Positions 1 through 13,149 of a stretch of 64,000 nucleotides of DNA are shown here, piece after piece. The DNA comes from Sclerurus mexicanus (lineage: Eukaryota > Chordata > Aves > Passeriformes > Furnariidae). The translations under genes were made by a program, and so were the position numbers. The first letter of the stretch is position 1; each line of letters opens with the position of its first letter. The DNA lies in assembly GCA_013396755.1 (NCBI GenBank), contig VWZF01002478.1, positions 62,001-126,000 of the forward strand, given 5' to 3'. Under the pieces are notes generated by a model. That model did no database searches and was not told where the DNA came from. It saw nothing but the letters and a program-made list of their open reading frames with translations.

Positions 1-3000
1 GAGTCCAGCCATGAGGTGTCCCACACAAAGTATCTCATGGTTCTCTTCCAGCTTTGGTTTATGTGAGACTTTTCTTTACATGGTAAGCAACACTGGTTTC
101 TTCCCAAGATGTGAAAACAGAGAAGTATAGCCCTGCCACAGCATTCCAGGGAGCCTCGTCGTGCTGGGGGTTGTGTCTGTGCTGTTTGCAAACTGTACAA
201 CAACAGCTTGGCCTCTGGTTTGCAAACCTGCCAAGGGTGCTTTGAGAGGGAAAAGGAGAAGTAAGAGCGCTTTGAATTCTTCTCTACCACTTCTTCATTT
301 CTAGATTTGAATTTTGTATGGTTTTTCTGACCTTTGTTCACCTCAGTTGTCTCTAAGAACGGATTTTGATATTAAAGATATCCAAGGGGTGTTCCAGGTG
401 TGCTTCTGGTGTGTACCAGGAGTGCTGTAGGTGTGTTCCACCTGTTCTTCAGGTGTGTTCTAGGTGTGCTCCAAGTATGTTTTGGGAGTGTTCCAGGTGT
501 GCTCTAGATGTGTTTGAGACATGTTCCAGGTTTGTTCTAGTGCCCAAAATTGGAAAGCTGATAGCTAGGAACCAAAGATGCCTGAAATTATTTGGGTGTC
601 CTCAAAGCCCCAGGAGAGCAGGAGGGGTTTCCACTGTTAGTTTTGCTTGTTAGTGGAGCATGTAAGAGCACAAGAAGGCAGCTCTGGGCTCAGTGACACC
701 TCAAAGCGCTGGCTCCTGCACGTGACATGCTGGCAGCCACCTCAGGGAGAGCCCAGTCCCATTGGGAAACCCCTTTGGAGCTGTCATGGCTCACAGCCTG
801 GCATGTTGAGAGGCTCTCCCAGGTCAGCTCCTGTTTGCTTTAATACACTTTGGAAAGAGCTGAAGTTGCCTTTATTAGGACCTGTGCCTTCACCTGTGGA
901 CTACAAGGGCTGGGAAGAGGCCAGCACTGAGCATGGGATGGCTCCAGGTGGGCGATCTCAGCTGTCAGTGCTGATTCACTGCAGGGAAGCCCCTGCTGCC
1001 ACTGCTCCCAGAGCAGGACAGTCCCCTCCCTTGACTGAATGGCCACTCCTTCTCTCTGTTGTCCTTCCAAGGGCCTAAGGCACACCTGGCTGCTGCCACC
1101 AATGCACAGAGCTACCCACTGGCCAGGATTAAGAGCCACAGTCCTGCCGTGTTTACTGACTCCGTGACTACTATGGAACACCAGGGTTTTCATGCCCGTT
1201 CCTCCTTCCTTATCAACCCCGAGTTGCCTGGGAGGAATGATTAGACACAACAGCAAATATTACGCCTGTGCTACTAATTCTGCTTTCCAAATGAAAACCA
1301 AACAACATTAAGCCTGACACAATGCTCAGGAAGGATGTTGGGGCTGTTGAAACACCATTAAATTTCAAGGAGAGGATGGTTTGCAGGAAACGTTCCGTGA
1401 TTAATGTCAGCTCCCCACAGCCTGCTGGAGTCTGAGGAAACCTCAGTAAACAGGAGCAGCAATGTCTGTGAACAAAAGCACTTTATTTCACATTTTAAAT
1501 GCTTACTCTGAAATTGGTAAGTGCTGTGTGTTAGCACTGGTTGTCTCAGGGTGGGGGTGAAAATCTTCTGTCTCTGTTTTTTCCCTGGCATTTTGGTGGG
1601 TCTGTTAACCCTGCTGTCATGCCCGGTCCCAAAGATGGATAAAATTCACTTGGGATGAGTCATTTCTGCTTTGTGTAGGTGTTGTGGGATTTTGGGCGTA
1701 TCCAGCACCTCTAGCACATGGCAGGTCAGTGCTTAAGTATCTGCTAAAGTGTCCTTTAGACTTGGGCTCTGGCTTCATGCTCAGGAGGCTGGAGCTCTGC
1801 CCAGCCAGACCAGCGGGCACCAAGGTGGGACTGAGGAGGGAAAACCAGACAGCTCTGCTGGAATTAGCCCAGACAAACATGAAACCCTTTGCAACACACG
1901 AAGTAGGGGGAAAAAAAAAAAAGCCCTACTATGTGGCATTTTTGTGCTCTGGCTGACAAGCATGAAATGCACCCGTGCCCAGTCCTCTGCTGGAGAATTT
2001 TTGCCTCGTTCACAAGTTGTCTTTAGTGACTCAAAGATTTCAGCCACGCACTGCTTTCAAACTGGTACATGGTGCATCTGCTTCAACAGGACACCTTTTA
2101 AATGAAAATGCCCAGCTCCCCAGAGCTCCAGCCCTCACTCTAGACCAAAGGAAGGTGCATTAGGACCTTAAAAGAGCAGCCCCAGGTCAGCAACAAGCCA
2201 GACCCTTCTATCTATGCTTATAGTCCTAAATGTGTTTTACTTCCAAATAGCTTCTGACTAAAGAGTAATTCACATCTGAAGTGTAATGAAGAGTTGTAAT
2301 TCAACAACTATCCTCAAGGGCCATGTTGAACAAAGGAGGAATAGAGGATTTATTATGTCCTTTATTTAGGCAGGAACACAGCTGGTTTTAGGGTGTCCTC
2401 ACATTCCTATTTACACCCTAGGATTAAGGTGTGGAGCATTTTATCATGTGCTGCACTGGAGCTGGGAAATGCTGCAGCTGCCTTCCTTAGGTTAGGAAAA
2501 CACTTTATGGCTGTGAATGATAACATTAGTCTGATAACAAACAAATAGTTACAAATATTTGTAAGCTCAGGACAGGGGAGTCAAACACTGGGCATTTGTA
2601 ACTTAATCTTGGTGCACGAATCAGAATCACCCAATTTATGGGACCTGGTGACTCTCAGAGACTGCAGCTTCACAGATACAGGCCCTTATTATTCACTGCA
2701 AAATCTGTCCTGGAAAACCATTGCTAAAATCAGTGGGGTTAGCTTAGGATTTTCCAATGATTTGGGGCTTTTTCCAACTGGCCTTCTGGCAGCAAGGAGT
2801 GACTTTTAGTGACTATTAAAACTAAAGGGAAATGTGGTGAGGCGAATTAAAGGTCCACAGAAAATTTCCGAATTTGACATTTTCTAAGCAAAAGTCTTCC
2901 CTCCAACTCAAAACAATTCTGCCTTTTGAAACAATATTTGAGTTTTGAATATAAATTTATTTATATATAATGGAAATTGCAATGATTTAATACAAATCAG

Positions 3001-5390
3001 CGTGAAACTTTACAGTATGTCCCAACCCAATTTGGTGATGGTGACTAATTCAATACTCTTACTTTGGGCTTGGGCCAGGGAAAGTTTTTGCAATCTCAGG
3101 CTCTTACAGAGAGGGACAAACAGCCTTGATTTCCATGTTTCCAGGTCTCCCTGCAGCCAGCTCTGGATACAGAGGTGTTGCCCTTACTGATTCCTGGCTG
3201 GAGCGAGCTTGGCCAGGTGGAAAGCTGAAGTAGAGACATGCTTGGCCTTTAGTCCAGCTCTTGTGTCTATGGTAGAACACCTCCCTTTGGGTTTAAATTA
3301 CAGCCAGCCTGCCCTCTGGCTGAAAGTGTTCCAATTTCCATCACATCTTCACTGCTAATCCACTCCCTGGACATAGCATTTATTATCATGTTTGACTCAA
3401 CTAGCAGAATTAATCAGAGTGCTTCCCTTGTTGGTCCATGCTGATCAATAAATATGAAAACGTCTTAACAACACCAAGCTAATGTCTCTAAAAGTATTTA
3501 TCTCTTTCTGCCAACTTTTTTTTTAAAAAAAAGCTCTTGGTAGAGGCTCAGGAACTTTATTCCAAGGGGTGAGTGTCTGTTAGCAAAGCCATTCACTGGT
3601 TTTATTCTTTTTTCCTCTCACAGAAACTTGATCAAGAAAGCCTGGCAATGGAAGTGTGCTCTGGTTTCAATCCCATTGTGGCTGGTTGGGAATATCATCC
3701 CCTTGGCACCACAGCACAAAAAAAGGCAGGTGGTTTAAGGGTCTCCGTCTGCAATCTGGCTCCTGCCAGGTGAAGACTAGGAAAGAACATCATAAGAGGG
3801 TTTGATCCGCTTTCCCGAAGAGAGGGGAAAGCTTCTGTTTTGCTTAAAACCAAAGCCAGAAGATACGATGCAGGACACAAACCAACAGCTGAGGCTGAAA
3901 TGCATGAAAGAGAGATGCCAGTGTCTTTCAGCCCAGCCAGAGTCACCCACTGCCCCCTGCCATGACCCCCTGGGCACAGAGGCAGGAGCAGACGTCCCTG
4001 TGCCCGCAGGGGACTGCTCTCAGGCAGGACAAAACAGCCCCAAGGGCAAGACCGTGCCCTCGGTTACACCATTTACCCCTTTGGGCCTCTCAGCTCCGTG
4101 AACATCGAGGCTGCAGTCTGTGCACCGAGGAAAGGGTGTAAGAGCAACAAAGCTCTGTGTGATGTCTGGGACACTGACACCGCACGGTCTTAGTGACCCT
4201 GCTGGCTGCCCTCCTTCCCCTACGCTGTGTGTGGATAACCCCCAGCCCTTGGCATGGGCTTCCTCTGCTCCACACTGTGTCCACTCTAACCTCACTCCTG
4301 ACTCTGGACATCACAATCTAATAACCAAGTGCAAGCTACACCTCACCCTTCTCCGTTGCCACCTTCTGTAAGCTATTTATGTGCCAGGCTGAGAGACCAG
4401 CGCTGGGATTGCGCTGCTTTAATAGGAATAATTCTTGTAGGAGCTCTTTCCAGCACCAGCACCTGACACACAGACCTCTCCAGCAGCAGGGCTGCCCAGG
4501 ACTGAGCCTCTCTGAGCAGCTCGCTGGCTCAGTTTGAGGCAGAGAGGAGGAGGATGAGCCACCTGTAGTGTCACAGCAACTGTCCCCAGCAGCTCTCCTG
4601 TCCCAATTCAAACCCAACCCCCTCACTGGCTGAGGGATGACACAACAAACCACTCACCAAACCAAAACCAGGCGAAAAGCACTTGAAAACTGTTTGCCTA
4701 GGTGATTTGCATTGCGAAATCAGCTCACAGGTGCTGCTGCTGCTGCTGTTCTGCCGGGTGCTTTGGGGTCTGATTTGCATGTTGCTGTTCTCTCTGCGTG
4801 GCTCGGGGGAGATCATTCACCTCCCACACCTTGTCTCGGCTCCCTGAGACGCCACGTAGCCCAGCCCTGATCTGTGAGAGGGGCTGGTTGGCATCCTTGG
4901 GGTACTGCCCCCGTTTCAAGCTTCAGGAAGGAATGATTCCCCTGGTTAGATACGTCTCCGTGTCCAGGGATTAAGACTTCACAATCCCTGCTGTGGTAGC
5001 CCCGCAGGAGATACATTCTGGCTCTGGCAACCCTCTGGAGAGATCTCAGGCACCCTCTGCCCGCTTTGCTATCGTTCTACAGGTACTGCTGCAGGTCTGT
5101 CCTTACCCTCCCAGCTCCTGTGATCCAGCTGCTTGTCCCTGAATGCACCAGCACCTGTTCACAAACCCCATCCTGCCTCCCTCTGCATCCAGTGACTGCC
5201 TTCACCCAGGGACCAGGCGAGGAGGAGCAGCATCCCTGGGCTGGGCACCACGGGCTGCTCGGGGCGCTGCCCGCGCAGCTCAGAAATGCAGAAAAATTGG
5301 GATGGGAAGGGATCGCAGGAGGTCCTCCAGCCCAAATGCTCCCTCCGAGGAGGGCGAGCACCGACACCTTCAGCAGCAACTCTGCCTCGT
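1..5390. other. Intergenic or intronic sequence, no gene recognised
   Basis: No reading frame here resembles a known protein or shows a run of plausible exons with splice sites. The content is ordinary mixed-composition DNA with short A and T runs near 1910 and 3517. A degenerate cysteine-codon-rich repeat lies at about 380-540 (listed separately). GC content rises from about 5.0 kb towards the CpG-rich block. Human gene order would place ARFGAP3 next to A4GALT, but I saw no ARFGAP3 exon here. Confidence 0.6.
380..540 (+). repeat. Degenerate short tandem repeat (GTGTTCCAG-type)
   Basis: The motif GGTGTGTTCCAGGTGTGCT and close variants recur about every 15-30 bases across this stretch. The repetition creates an open frame with regularly spaced cysteines (CSRC, CCRC), but the frame has no start context, splice sites or family match. 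I read it as a decayed minisatellite, not a cysteine-rich protein. Confidence 0.55.
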
Positions 5391-7600
5391 TAATCTGAAT
5401 TCCGCAGGCAAAAATACCTTGAAATCCATTTTAACTTCGAACCTCACTAAGACGCGCTCTTATAAAATAAAGTTTAACATTTTTGGGGGGAGGCAGTTTC
5501 AGACTACTTCATTGCGGGAGAAACACTGTTCTGTTCTGTTTTGTTTTGTTTGTTTTTTTTTCTATGGTGACTCGTGTCGTCTTTGGAGGCTTCATTTCCC
5601 TTGGCGTCACCCTGAGCGGGAAGCTCCCACCCTTTCCTGGCGCTCGCACTGCCCGCAGTTCAGCGGCCCCGAGGGTCGGGAGGTCTCTGACCACGGTGGG
5701 TTTCACCCCCCGTGGGAGCCCCGCCAGCCACCGACACGCACCGCGACAGCAGGTACGGCTGCGGTGGGACACGCCGGGAGCTGGGAAGGACACAAGGAAG
5801 GGGGAAAAAGAAACAACAACAACAACAAAAAAAGCCTTACGGCAATTTCAAGCGGTGCGTTGCGAATTAAACGCGCCGATAAGCGGCGGTGCCGGGGAGG
5901 GGCCGCTCTCGGGGGCGATGCCGGGGCACGGCGGGGAGAGGGAGGGTACCAGGGATGTTCTCCCGGGTCTCTCCGACCGGACCCGGCGGGGGGACAGCGG
6001 GGGATGGCGATGCTCGGGTTGGTGGACGGAGCCTCTCGTCTCGGCGGGCGCGGAGGTGAGCCCGGGGCTGCGGGATGGGCTGCGGGGGGATGCGGGTCTC
6101 GGGATGCCCGTGAGGTGGGGCGGGGATGGGCGGCTTCGCCCTCCCAGCGCTCGGGGAAAGGGGTGTTTTCCCACGGGGCACTTTTCCACCAGCCCGGAGG
6201 GGACCCCCGGGCAGCCCCGAGCTGGCTCCGTGCGGCCGTCGGGGCTCCGTCNTAATCTGAATTCCGCAGGCAAAAATACCTTGAAATCCATTTTAACTTC
6301 GAACCTCACTAAGACGCGCTCTTATAAAATAAAGTTTAACATTTTTGGGGGGAGGCAGTTTCAGACTACTTCATTGCGGGAGAAACACTGTTCTGTTCTG
6401 TTTTGTTTTGTTTGTTTTTTTTTCTATGGTGACTCGTGTCGTCTTTGGAGGCTTCATTTCCCTTGGCGTCACCCTGAGCGGGAAGCTCCCACCCTTTCCT
6501 GGCGCTCGCACTGCCCGCAGTTCAGCGGCCCCGAGGGTCGGGAGGTCTCTGACCACGGTGGGTTTCACCCCCCGTGGGAGCCCCGCCAGCCACCGACACG
6601 CACCGCGACAGCAGGTACGGCTGCGGTGGGACACGCCGGGAGCTGGGAAGGACACAAGGAAGGGGGAAAAAGAAACAACAACAACAAAAAAAAAAGCCTT
6701 ACGGCAATTTCAAGCGGTGCGTTGCGNGAGCGAGGCATTAGGGCTGAGAGGGGGGGGTGTGATGGGGAGCCCCTCTGGGTGCCCTGCGCAGCTCGGTGAG
6801 GTCTGTGCTGTGCCGGGGGCAGCTGCGCTCGCAGTGCCCGCCTGTGCCGCAGGATGGGACCGCTCCATCCCGCTCCAACCCGCTCCGTCCCGCTCCAACC
6901 CGCTCCGTCCCGCTCCATCCCGCTCCAACCCGCTCCATCCATCACCAACCCGCTCCATCCCGCACCAACCCGCTCCATCCCTCACCAACCCGCTCCAACC
7001 CGCACCAACCCGCTCCATCCCGCTCCAAGAGGACGCTGAAGCTGCGGGTCCTGGAGAGCGNAAGCTCCCACCCTTTCCTGGCGCTCGCACTGCCCGCAGT
7101 TCAGCGGCCCCGAGGGTCGGGAGGTCTCTGACCACGGTGGGTTTCACCCCCCGTGGGAGCCCCGCCAGCCACCGACACGCACCGCGACAGCAGGTACGGC
7201 TGGGGGGGGACACGCCGGGAGCTGGGAAGGACACAAGGAAGGGGGAAAAAGAAACAACAACAACAAAAAAAAAAGCCTTACGGCAATTTCAAGCGGTGCG
7301 TTGCGAATTAAACGCGCCGATAAGCGGCGGTGCCGGGGAGGGGCCGCTCTCGGGGGCGATGCCGGGGCACGGCGGGGAGAGGGAGGGTACCAGGGATGTT
7401 CTCCCGGGTCTCTCCGACCGGACCCGGCGGGGGGACAGCGGGGGATGGCGATGCTCGGGTTGGTGGACGGAGCCTCTCGTCTCGGCGGGCGCGGAGGTGA
7501 GCCCGGGGCTGCGGGATGGGCTGCGGGGGGATGCGGGTCTCGGGATGCCCGTGAGGTGGGGCGGGGATGGNGACGCTGAAGCTGCGGGTCCTGGAGAGCG
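5391..7600. other. CpG-rich promoter-like block with tandem copies separated by single Ns
   Basis: The block is dense in CG dinucleotides and G/C runs, as in a vertebrate CpG-island promoter. Bases 5391-5864 recur nearly unchanged at 6253-6726. Bases 5621-6129 recur at 7062-7570. Bases 7033-7060 recur at 7572-7599. Every copy is bounded by a single N (6252, 6727, 7061, 7571). Differences between copies are confined to an A/C-rich run and a G run. It is the best visible candidate for a promoter upstream of A4GALT, about 5 kb before its first clear 5'UTR exon. That assignment is inference. Reading frames that cross the Ns are artefacts. Confidence 0.7.
6861..7028 (+). repeat. Decamer tandem repeat in the CpG block
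   Basis: Sixteen consecutive 10-base units follow the consensus CGCTCCAWCC, with variants CGCTCCGTCC, CGCACCAACC and CTCACCAACC, and then a partial unit. The period stays exactly ten throughout. The array lies between the Ns at 6727 and 7061, so its true length may differ in the genome. It is pyrimidine-biased on this strand and produces Pro/Ser/Asn-rich chance frames. Confidence 0.9.
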
Positions 7601-10600
7601 GCAGCGGCACGGTGGGAGGACGAGGAGAAATGAGGAATTCTGAGGAATTCTGCTCTGCCAGCGGGACGGGCTGGCTTGGCTGAGAGGGTGGAAAGACGGC
7701 AGAGCTGGTGAGCGGGGAGAATGCGTTGTCCGTCGTGTTCCCGGGCAGACGTGCCCTGGAAAACATTGGAGTCTGAGCAGGGAAAAGGCTTGAGGAGGAA
7801 TGATGGAGACTCTACAGCAACAGAGCTGTAGAAATGCTCGCTGTGGTGAGAGGGGGGAGAAAGCACCTCCCAAAGAGGCATTAAAAAAATACCTAACTCT
7901 TAACTGTAGTAACAGACTAAAACTATCAATGCTGCTGAAAGGAGGCGAGTTTAGAAGCTTTGGGTAAAAGTGAACTGTCCTGGTTAAGTGAACATGTTGT
8001 TTTCTAATGCGTGAGAGGTTTCTCAGGATGGACTGGGTGCTTCTCAACCCTGAGGAAACCCCTCCAGCTTCTGCTGAGCTCAGATGGGTTGCACTGCTAT
8101 TCATGGGGTTTGTTGTGGTGGAAGTCAGAGGAGTAAATCCTAAGAAACACCAATTCCCCTGGTTTTGGTTCTTATGGCAATCCCATCAGTGTCTTGAGTC
8201 ACTGGCACTGTAGGAGGAAGCACTCACTTCTTTGCTTTTAACTCACTTCTGTGCTGACTCGACTGGCTCTTCAAATTATCTTAAACTGCAGCTGGGAACT
8301 CTCTCCCGACAGTTTAAATGAGGTCTGATTGGAACTTCAGATTCCACCACTGCCCTCGCAGCGAAGAATTAAGTACAATCATGTTTAGTGAGATCTTTTT
8401 TGTGAAAAAGGCAAATGTTCACATTTTTTTTTTTTTTTTTTTGTACAACTGCATAAAACCTCCCATCTGTATAAGGTGCATGGGTTAATATCACCCAGAC
8501 TTTAATATGTGCAGCTCTGCAGTTGCTCTGACAGATAGGAAAGTACTTCAACATTCATAGGTTGTGTTAGAGACAGATAAACAACCCCTGAGATCCTTGA
8601 AGAAGTTCAGACGTTGACTTCACTATCATTTCAAACCAGAAGTGAAACCAGAGCAGCAAAATGAACAGAAGTCCCCTGAATCCACGTGTACTCTGCTGTT
8701 GGACCATCTTTCCTTTCCAGGAAGCCCTCTGGAGAGGGTCTCCTGGATTTCTGGAGGGTCTCTGGATTTTAAAAACAGAGGGAAAAAGTGTCATGCAGGT
8801 TAGGGGAAGGAAAAAAATCACTACATAGCAACCTAATAGGCCTGACGTGTTTAATCATGAATATGCTCTATCATACTCTGTCTCTTTGCTTATTAACACT
8901 GCTGAATTCCTGGTCATGGACAACTGACCTCCCTGGAGAAGAGGACATCATCTTCAGTGCCTTCTCTCTGTTGTGCAGGGCCTGCTGTGACACTTGCACT
9001 GCTTTGTAGTTAGCAGTGATCCTGTGGGCCAACAGGACTCACTCCCTTCATGACCAGAGCTAGTTCCGACTGTTCCCGTGGCCTCCTTGGGTGTGCATTT
9101 CCTTCCAAAGAGCTGCTCCTTTCCTAGCCGTGTGCCAGCATTCTCTTGAGCTGTGAGGGCTAAAATAGTGTTCAGCCTTGAATTTTAGACACATGCACAC
9201 ATGCAGATACGCAGTAATAGGAAACTCCTGTTTGGAAGCTGTTGGTGCCACAGAGCTGTATCAGTTTCCTGGCTGACCCACGGAGAGCATCTGTCCCTTT
9301 TGTCTGTTTGCCCTTTCCAGCAGCTTTCCACAGCCAAATCCTGCCTTCCCTTTCATTTTAAGTATTGATGAAGGGGTTGTGTGGTCTGCTTCCTGAAGGC
9401 TGAAAGCTGGGAGGTGCAAAACTGCTCCTTTCAGGTGAAGAAGACCCAAAAGACACCCTAGAAAAAAAGCATGGGGCAACTTGTCTTGACAGGGTGCCAA
9501 GTAGGATTCTCCTGTATTAAAGTGGAAAGAATCTGCCTACAGACTGTAGCTGGGTTCCTCATTTTGGCAGCCTTTCTCCACTGCAAGTGCTCCTGCTCCC
9601 CTTTGTGCCCCGCAGTGCCTCTTTCCTTCCTCCACCACACTCAGCACGTTTCTTGGTGCTTCCGCCAGGATGAAACCCTTCCCTGCTCCATCCCGAGGGA
9701 TCTGGGTCGGGCACAGTGAAGCCCTGACACTGCGTGGTGTTAGCCCAGCAGTATTTTGGGGAGCCAGGGCGAAATGATGGCCTCCCTGACCCATTCAAGC
9801 CTGACAAGCTCAGTGGGGCAGCCCTGGGGTGCAGGGGGCTCAGCCAGGAGCCCCACACAAGGTCCAGCCATGGGGACAAGGGGTCACCGTGTGGGGCAAG
9901 GGCCAGATCGACAGGGTACAGGGCCAGACATACTCATGGATGCAATGGCAGGGACAAGAAGCTCAGTTTAAAAGCCCTCTCCATGGTTCTCTGGCTGCTC
10001 TGATACCTGTTTGCTGCATTGTCCCAGCAAAGTCCTCAAGCGCCTCTCTGTGCCCAGGGTTGGGCAGAAAAAAGCTTGCTCAGAGCTTGTTAATGTTTGC
10101 CTTTCTTTTTATACAGACACAAAGCACCTCTAAAGTGAATTTTAAGCAAACACAGCTGCATGTTTGCCTTGGAGGGGCGGTCATTTCTGTGCCCGTGGTC
10201 GTTCCTCTTGTTCCCTCAGTCAGATTTCAGTGGTGCATCACCATCAGCTGCGTGTGGCTTCAGGCAGGACTTCATCAGACACGACAGGAACAAATGGAGC
10301 TTTGGATTTGGCTTCAGAGGTGCTTGCAGTGCCCTGGAGGAGGCTGTGGTTTCCCTGGTGCCTTCACTGCTGTTGCTGGAACAGCACCTCTTTCCTCTGC
10401 CGGGGACTTCTCTCATTCAGCCGTGGAGTGTCTCTAAGAGAATCCAAACCAGGACATCGCCATCGCCAAGCTGCTCATGAGGGAGAAGCGTTTGAGGGAG
10501 CAGCAGTGCTGTCTTTACTCTCCCCTGGACCTGTGCTTCAGTGGAGCTGTTCCCTGGAAGCTAAACCATCAGAAAAGCTTCGTGTTTGTTTTGCAGGCAA

Positions 10601-12573
10601 AGGTTTCTGCCTCACATATGTGAGGGAATGCCCCTTTTGCTGGGAACTCCTCCGCGGCTCCTCCTTTAGCTGCCACACAAAGCCTTGCTCTCTGGAGCTG
10701 TTCAGGGTAAGCTGTTGGCAAGTTTGGGCAAATATTAAGTTCTGTGGGAGATGAAGAAATCAATAAATGGTTGGCAAGGCCTTTGCAATGCACTTGGGTA
10801 AAGGAAGAGATGCCACTTATGGTCATTCATTTGCTTCCTCTGAAGAATTTCTAAAGAATTGGACAGGTAGTTTCTGGAAAGAGGTGTTACCACAGAGGGA
10901 AGGGTGTTGCCAGAGGACAATATATGATACCAGATGATGTGTCATTGCCTAAAGGAAGGGTAGAAACACTCCAAAGTGGCCAGTCTGAGAGACTGAAAGT
11001 GTGTTGGAAAAATCGTAGAACAATAAGGCTTCTGTTCAATGGAGGTAAAAACAAATGGCTGAGAAAAAAATCTCGGTGGAGATTTTTCCTTTTTATTTTT
11101 TTTCCCCCCAGCTGAGGAATGATTAATCTGAAATGGAAAATTCTCTTCTCTTCTCTTCTCTTCTCTTCTCTTCTCTTCTCTTCTCTTCTCTTCTCTTCTC
11201 TTCTCTTCTCTTCTCTTCTCTTCTCTTCTCTTCTCTTCTCTTCTCTTCTCTTCTCTTCTCTTCTCTTCTCTTCTCTTCTCTTCTCTTCTCTTCTCTTCTC
11301 TTCTCTTCTCTTTCTTCTTCTCAAGATGACCTACAGCTGTTTATAGCAAGCACAGGATAGTTCTCTCTTACATTTTGCACATTTTGGGTTTGTCTCACAG
11401 AACTTCTGTCTTTACTGTTGGATTGTATGGATTTTATTTCTTTGAAAATATGCATCCTTTTACCAAAAGATAACCAGGGATCAAAGCAGAGAAGACACTT
11501 AAATGTTTTCCATCTTTCAGACAACTTGTCTTTAAGCAATATATTCCTCCTGAAACATTACTGCTTTTTAACTTAATCTTAAGAGCCTGGCACCACTTGC
11601 ACTACGTGGACTCCGAGGAAGGCACTGGCACATTCATGACAGGCCCCTTCAATTAAACTGTGGATTTATATGCTTTATTTCACACTGTTAAAAGCTGTTG
11701 GACTCTCCGGGAGAGAAACTCAGCTCTACCCGTTCATCTACTATAACAAATCTTGCTATGGTTAAATCTACACTTTGGGCTTTAGAGATCTAAACCTGGG
11801 GAGTGACCAGGACAGTCACCAGGCTTGTAAAAGCACGAATGAAACACTTTGGAAGCAGCTCAGTATGGCAGCAAACTAGAGGACAAAAGAGAATCTGAAA
11901 TCCTGGTGTCCAGGATCCTTCTGGGATGTGTCTGACTTGAAAATAATGGACTGATGAAGATAAAATGGAGTTAGTGCTGTGTGTCCTTACAAATGGCAAG
12001 CCCAGCATGGATCTGGGGAAGTAAGGATTGGTTTGTGATAGTGGGAGAAGTCTCAATGTCTTTTGGTGTTGAAGGAGGGTAATCTTTGCTAGCAGGCAAT
12101 GTGTGATAGCACATCCATCAGCCTGGGAGAGGTGAGGCTGCTGCTGCCCTGTGTCTGCGTGGCAGGGGTGCTGAGGATGTGCCCAGCACACACACACAGC
12201 ACTGAAGGCCCTCACCCAGGCAGGAGTGAGAAAGGAACCGAACCAGAAGACAAAAGAGTCTGCAGTGATCAGGCACAGGGCACGGCCAGTCAAGCGTACT
12301 GAGCAGCAAGCTGTTGACCTGTATGTGGCCCTTGTTATCCCTCCACACCTCTACTTCCTCATTCCTCTTCCTCCCAAATCCCCTAAACCCCTCCCTTGCC
12401 CCACCTTTGATCCCTTTTCTAAATAGCTCATTGGTTTTTTGTAATTCCAAACCGCTCTTCTCTTGCACCCACCATTTTCCCGTCTCTGGTTTTGCTGCTG
12501 AGTTTGTCGCAGATCTCCCCGCCCACCGCTGGGTTTGTCACTTCAACCTCCATCTCTCTTGTTTTCTTTGCAG
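7601..12573. other. Probable A4GALT 5' intron or upstream sequence, no coding exon seen
   Basis: No supported exon was found. Notable content is a long T run near 8425-8442 and the perfect pentanucleotide array at 11141-11310. If the CpG block is the A4GALT promoter, this stretch is its first intron. That link is inferred from order and strand only. Confidence 0.45.
11141..11310 (+). repeat. (TTCTC)34 pentanucleotide microsatellite
   Basis: Thirty-four uninterrupted TTCTC units make a 170-base pure polypyrimidine tract; the other strand is polypurine (GAGAA). Such mirror-symmetric homopurine/homopyrimidine tracts are known to adopt triplex (H-DNA) structures and to vary in length. The frames across it (SLLF and REEK repeats) are not genes. 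Confidence 0.97.
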
Positions 12574-12681
12574 AAGAAGGAAGTGCCAGACCACAGAGCT
12601 GAAGGTGCTCTCAGAGACACCAAACTCTTGAAAACTCTTGTCTGAGCAGTGCCTTCTGTGGTGTCTTGAAAGCAGCGACAG
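12574..12681 (+). other. A4GALT: A4GALT 5' untranslated exon (probable)
   Basis: A pyrimidine tract ending in TTTGCAG precedes base 12574, and a strong donor (GACAG then GTGAGT) follows base 12681. The enclosed 108 bases contain no long frame joined to the downstream coding exon, so it is read as non-coding. It sits about 1.5 kb upstream of the acceptor of the A4GALT coding exon on the same strand. This agrees with the known structure of vertebrate A4GALT, where non-coding exons precede one coding exon. RNA evidence is not available. Confidence 0.6.
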
Positions 12682-13149
12682 GTGAGTTTCCTGCTTTCTT
12701 TGGTTCCAACCCCAAACCTCGCTCTGCCGAGTCCACCACTAAGCCAAGTCCCTGAGTGTGGACGATCTTGACCAGAAGAGGTTCATAAAGGGTTACTGAA
12801 GTCGAAGAGGATGTCAGAAGCGTAAATGAAATATAGCAAAAGGAAGTGACTACTGATGGTGCCCGAAGTCCAGAAGTCGAGGGTGCAATCATCGCGTGAC
12901 CCAGGACGGGAAGTTGATTGAAGGAAGAAGGACTCGTGTTGAAAGCTGATAGGTAAAGATGAGTGTTTGTTGCTAATAGGTAGAAGTTTGCATACTGTGT
13001 CTTGATAGGGCCAAATACTGCTTGGTCATAGGCCACGAACTTTGCTCCTGTATAAATAGAGGCAGGTAGTAAATGGTAAATGATTCTCTTGTATCTCACA
13101 GGAGGGTCCGTGCAGCATTTCCTTACACCTGAGTACCACATCTGCACGT

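Noticed and set aside
366..653. Cysteine-rich 95-codon frame
   Set aside because: It is a by-product of a degenerate tandem repeat, without family match or gene context.
5143..7643. Long plus-strand frames of 370-438 codons and minus-strand frames in the CpG block
   Set aside because: They cross Ns (written as X), repeat the same peptide because the DNA is duplicated, and match no protein family.
10887..11360. Arg/Glu- or Ser/Leu/Phe-repeat proteins on both strands
   Set aside because: They are translations of the (TTCTC)n microsatellite.
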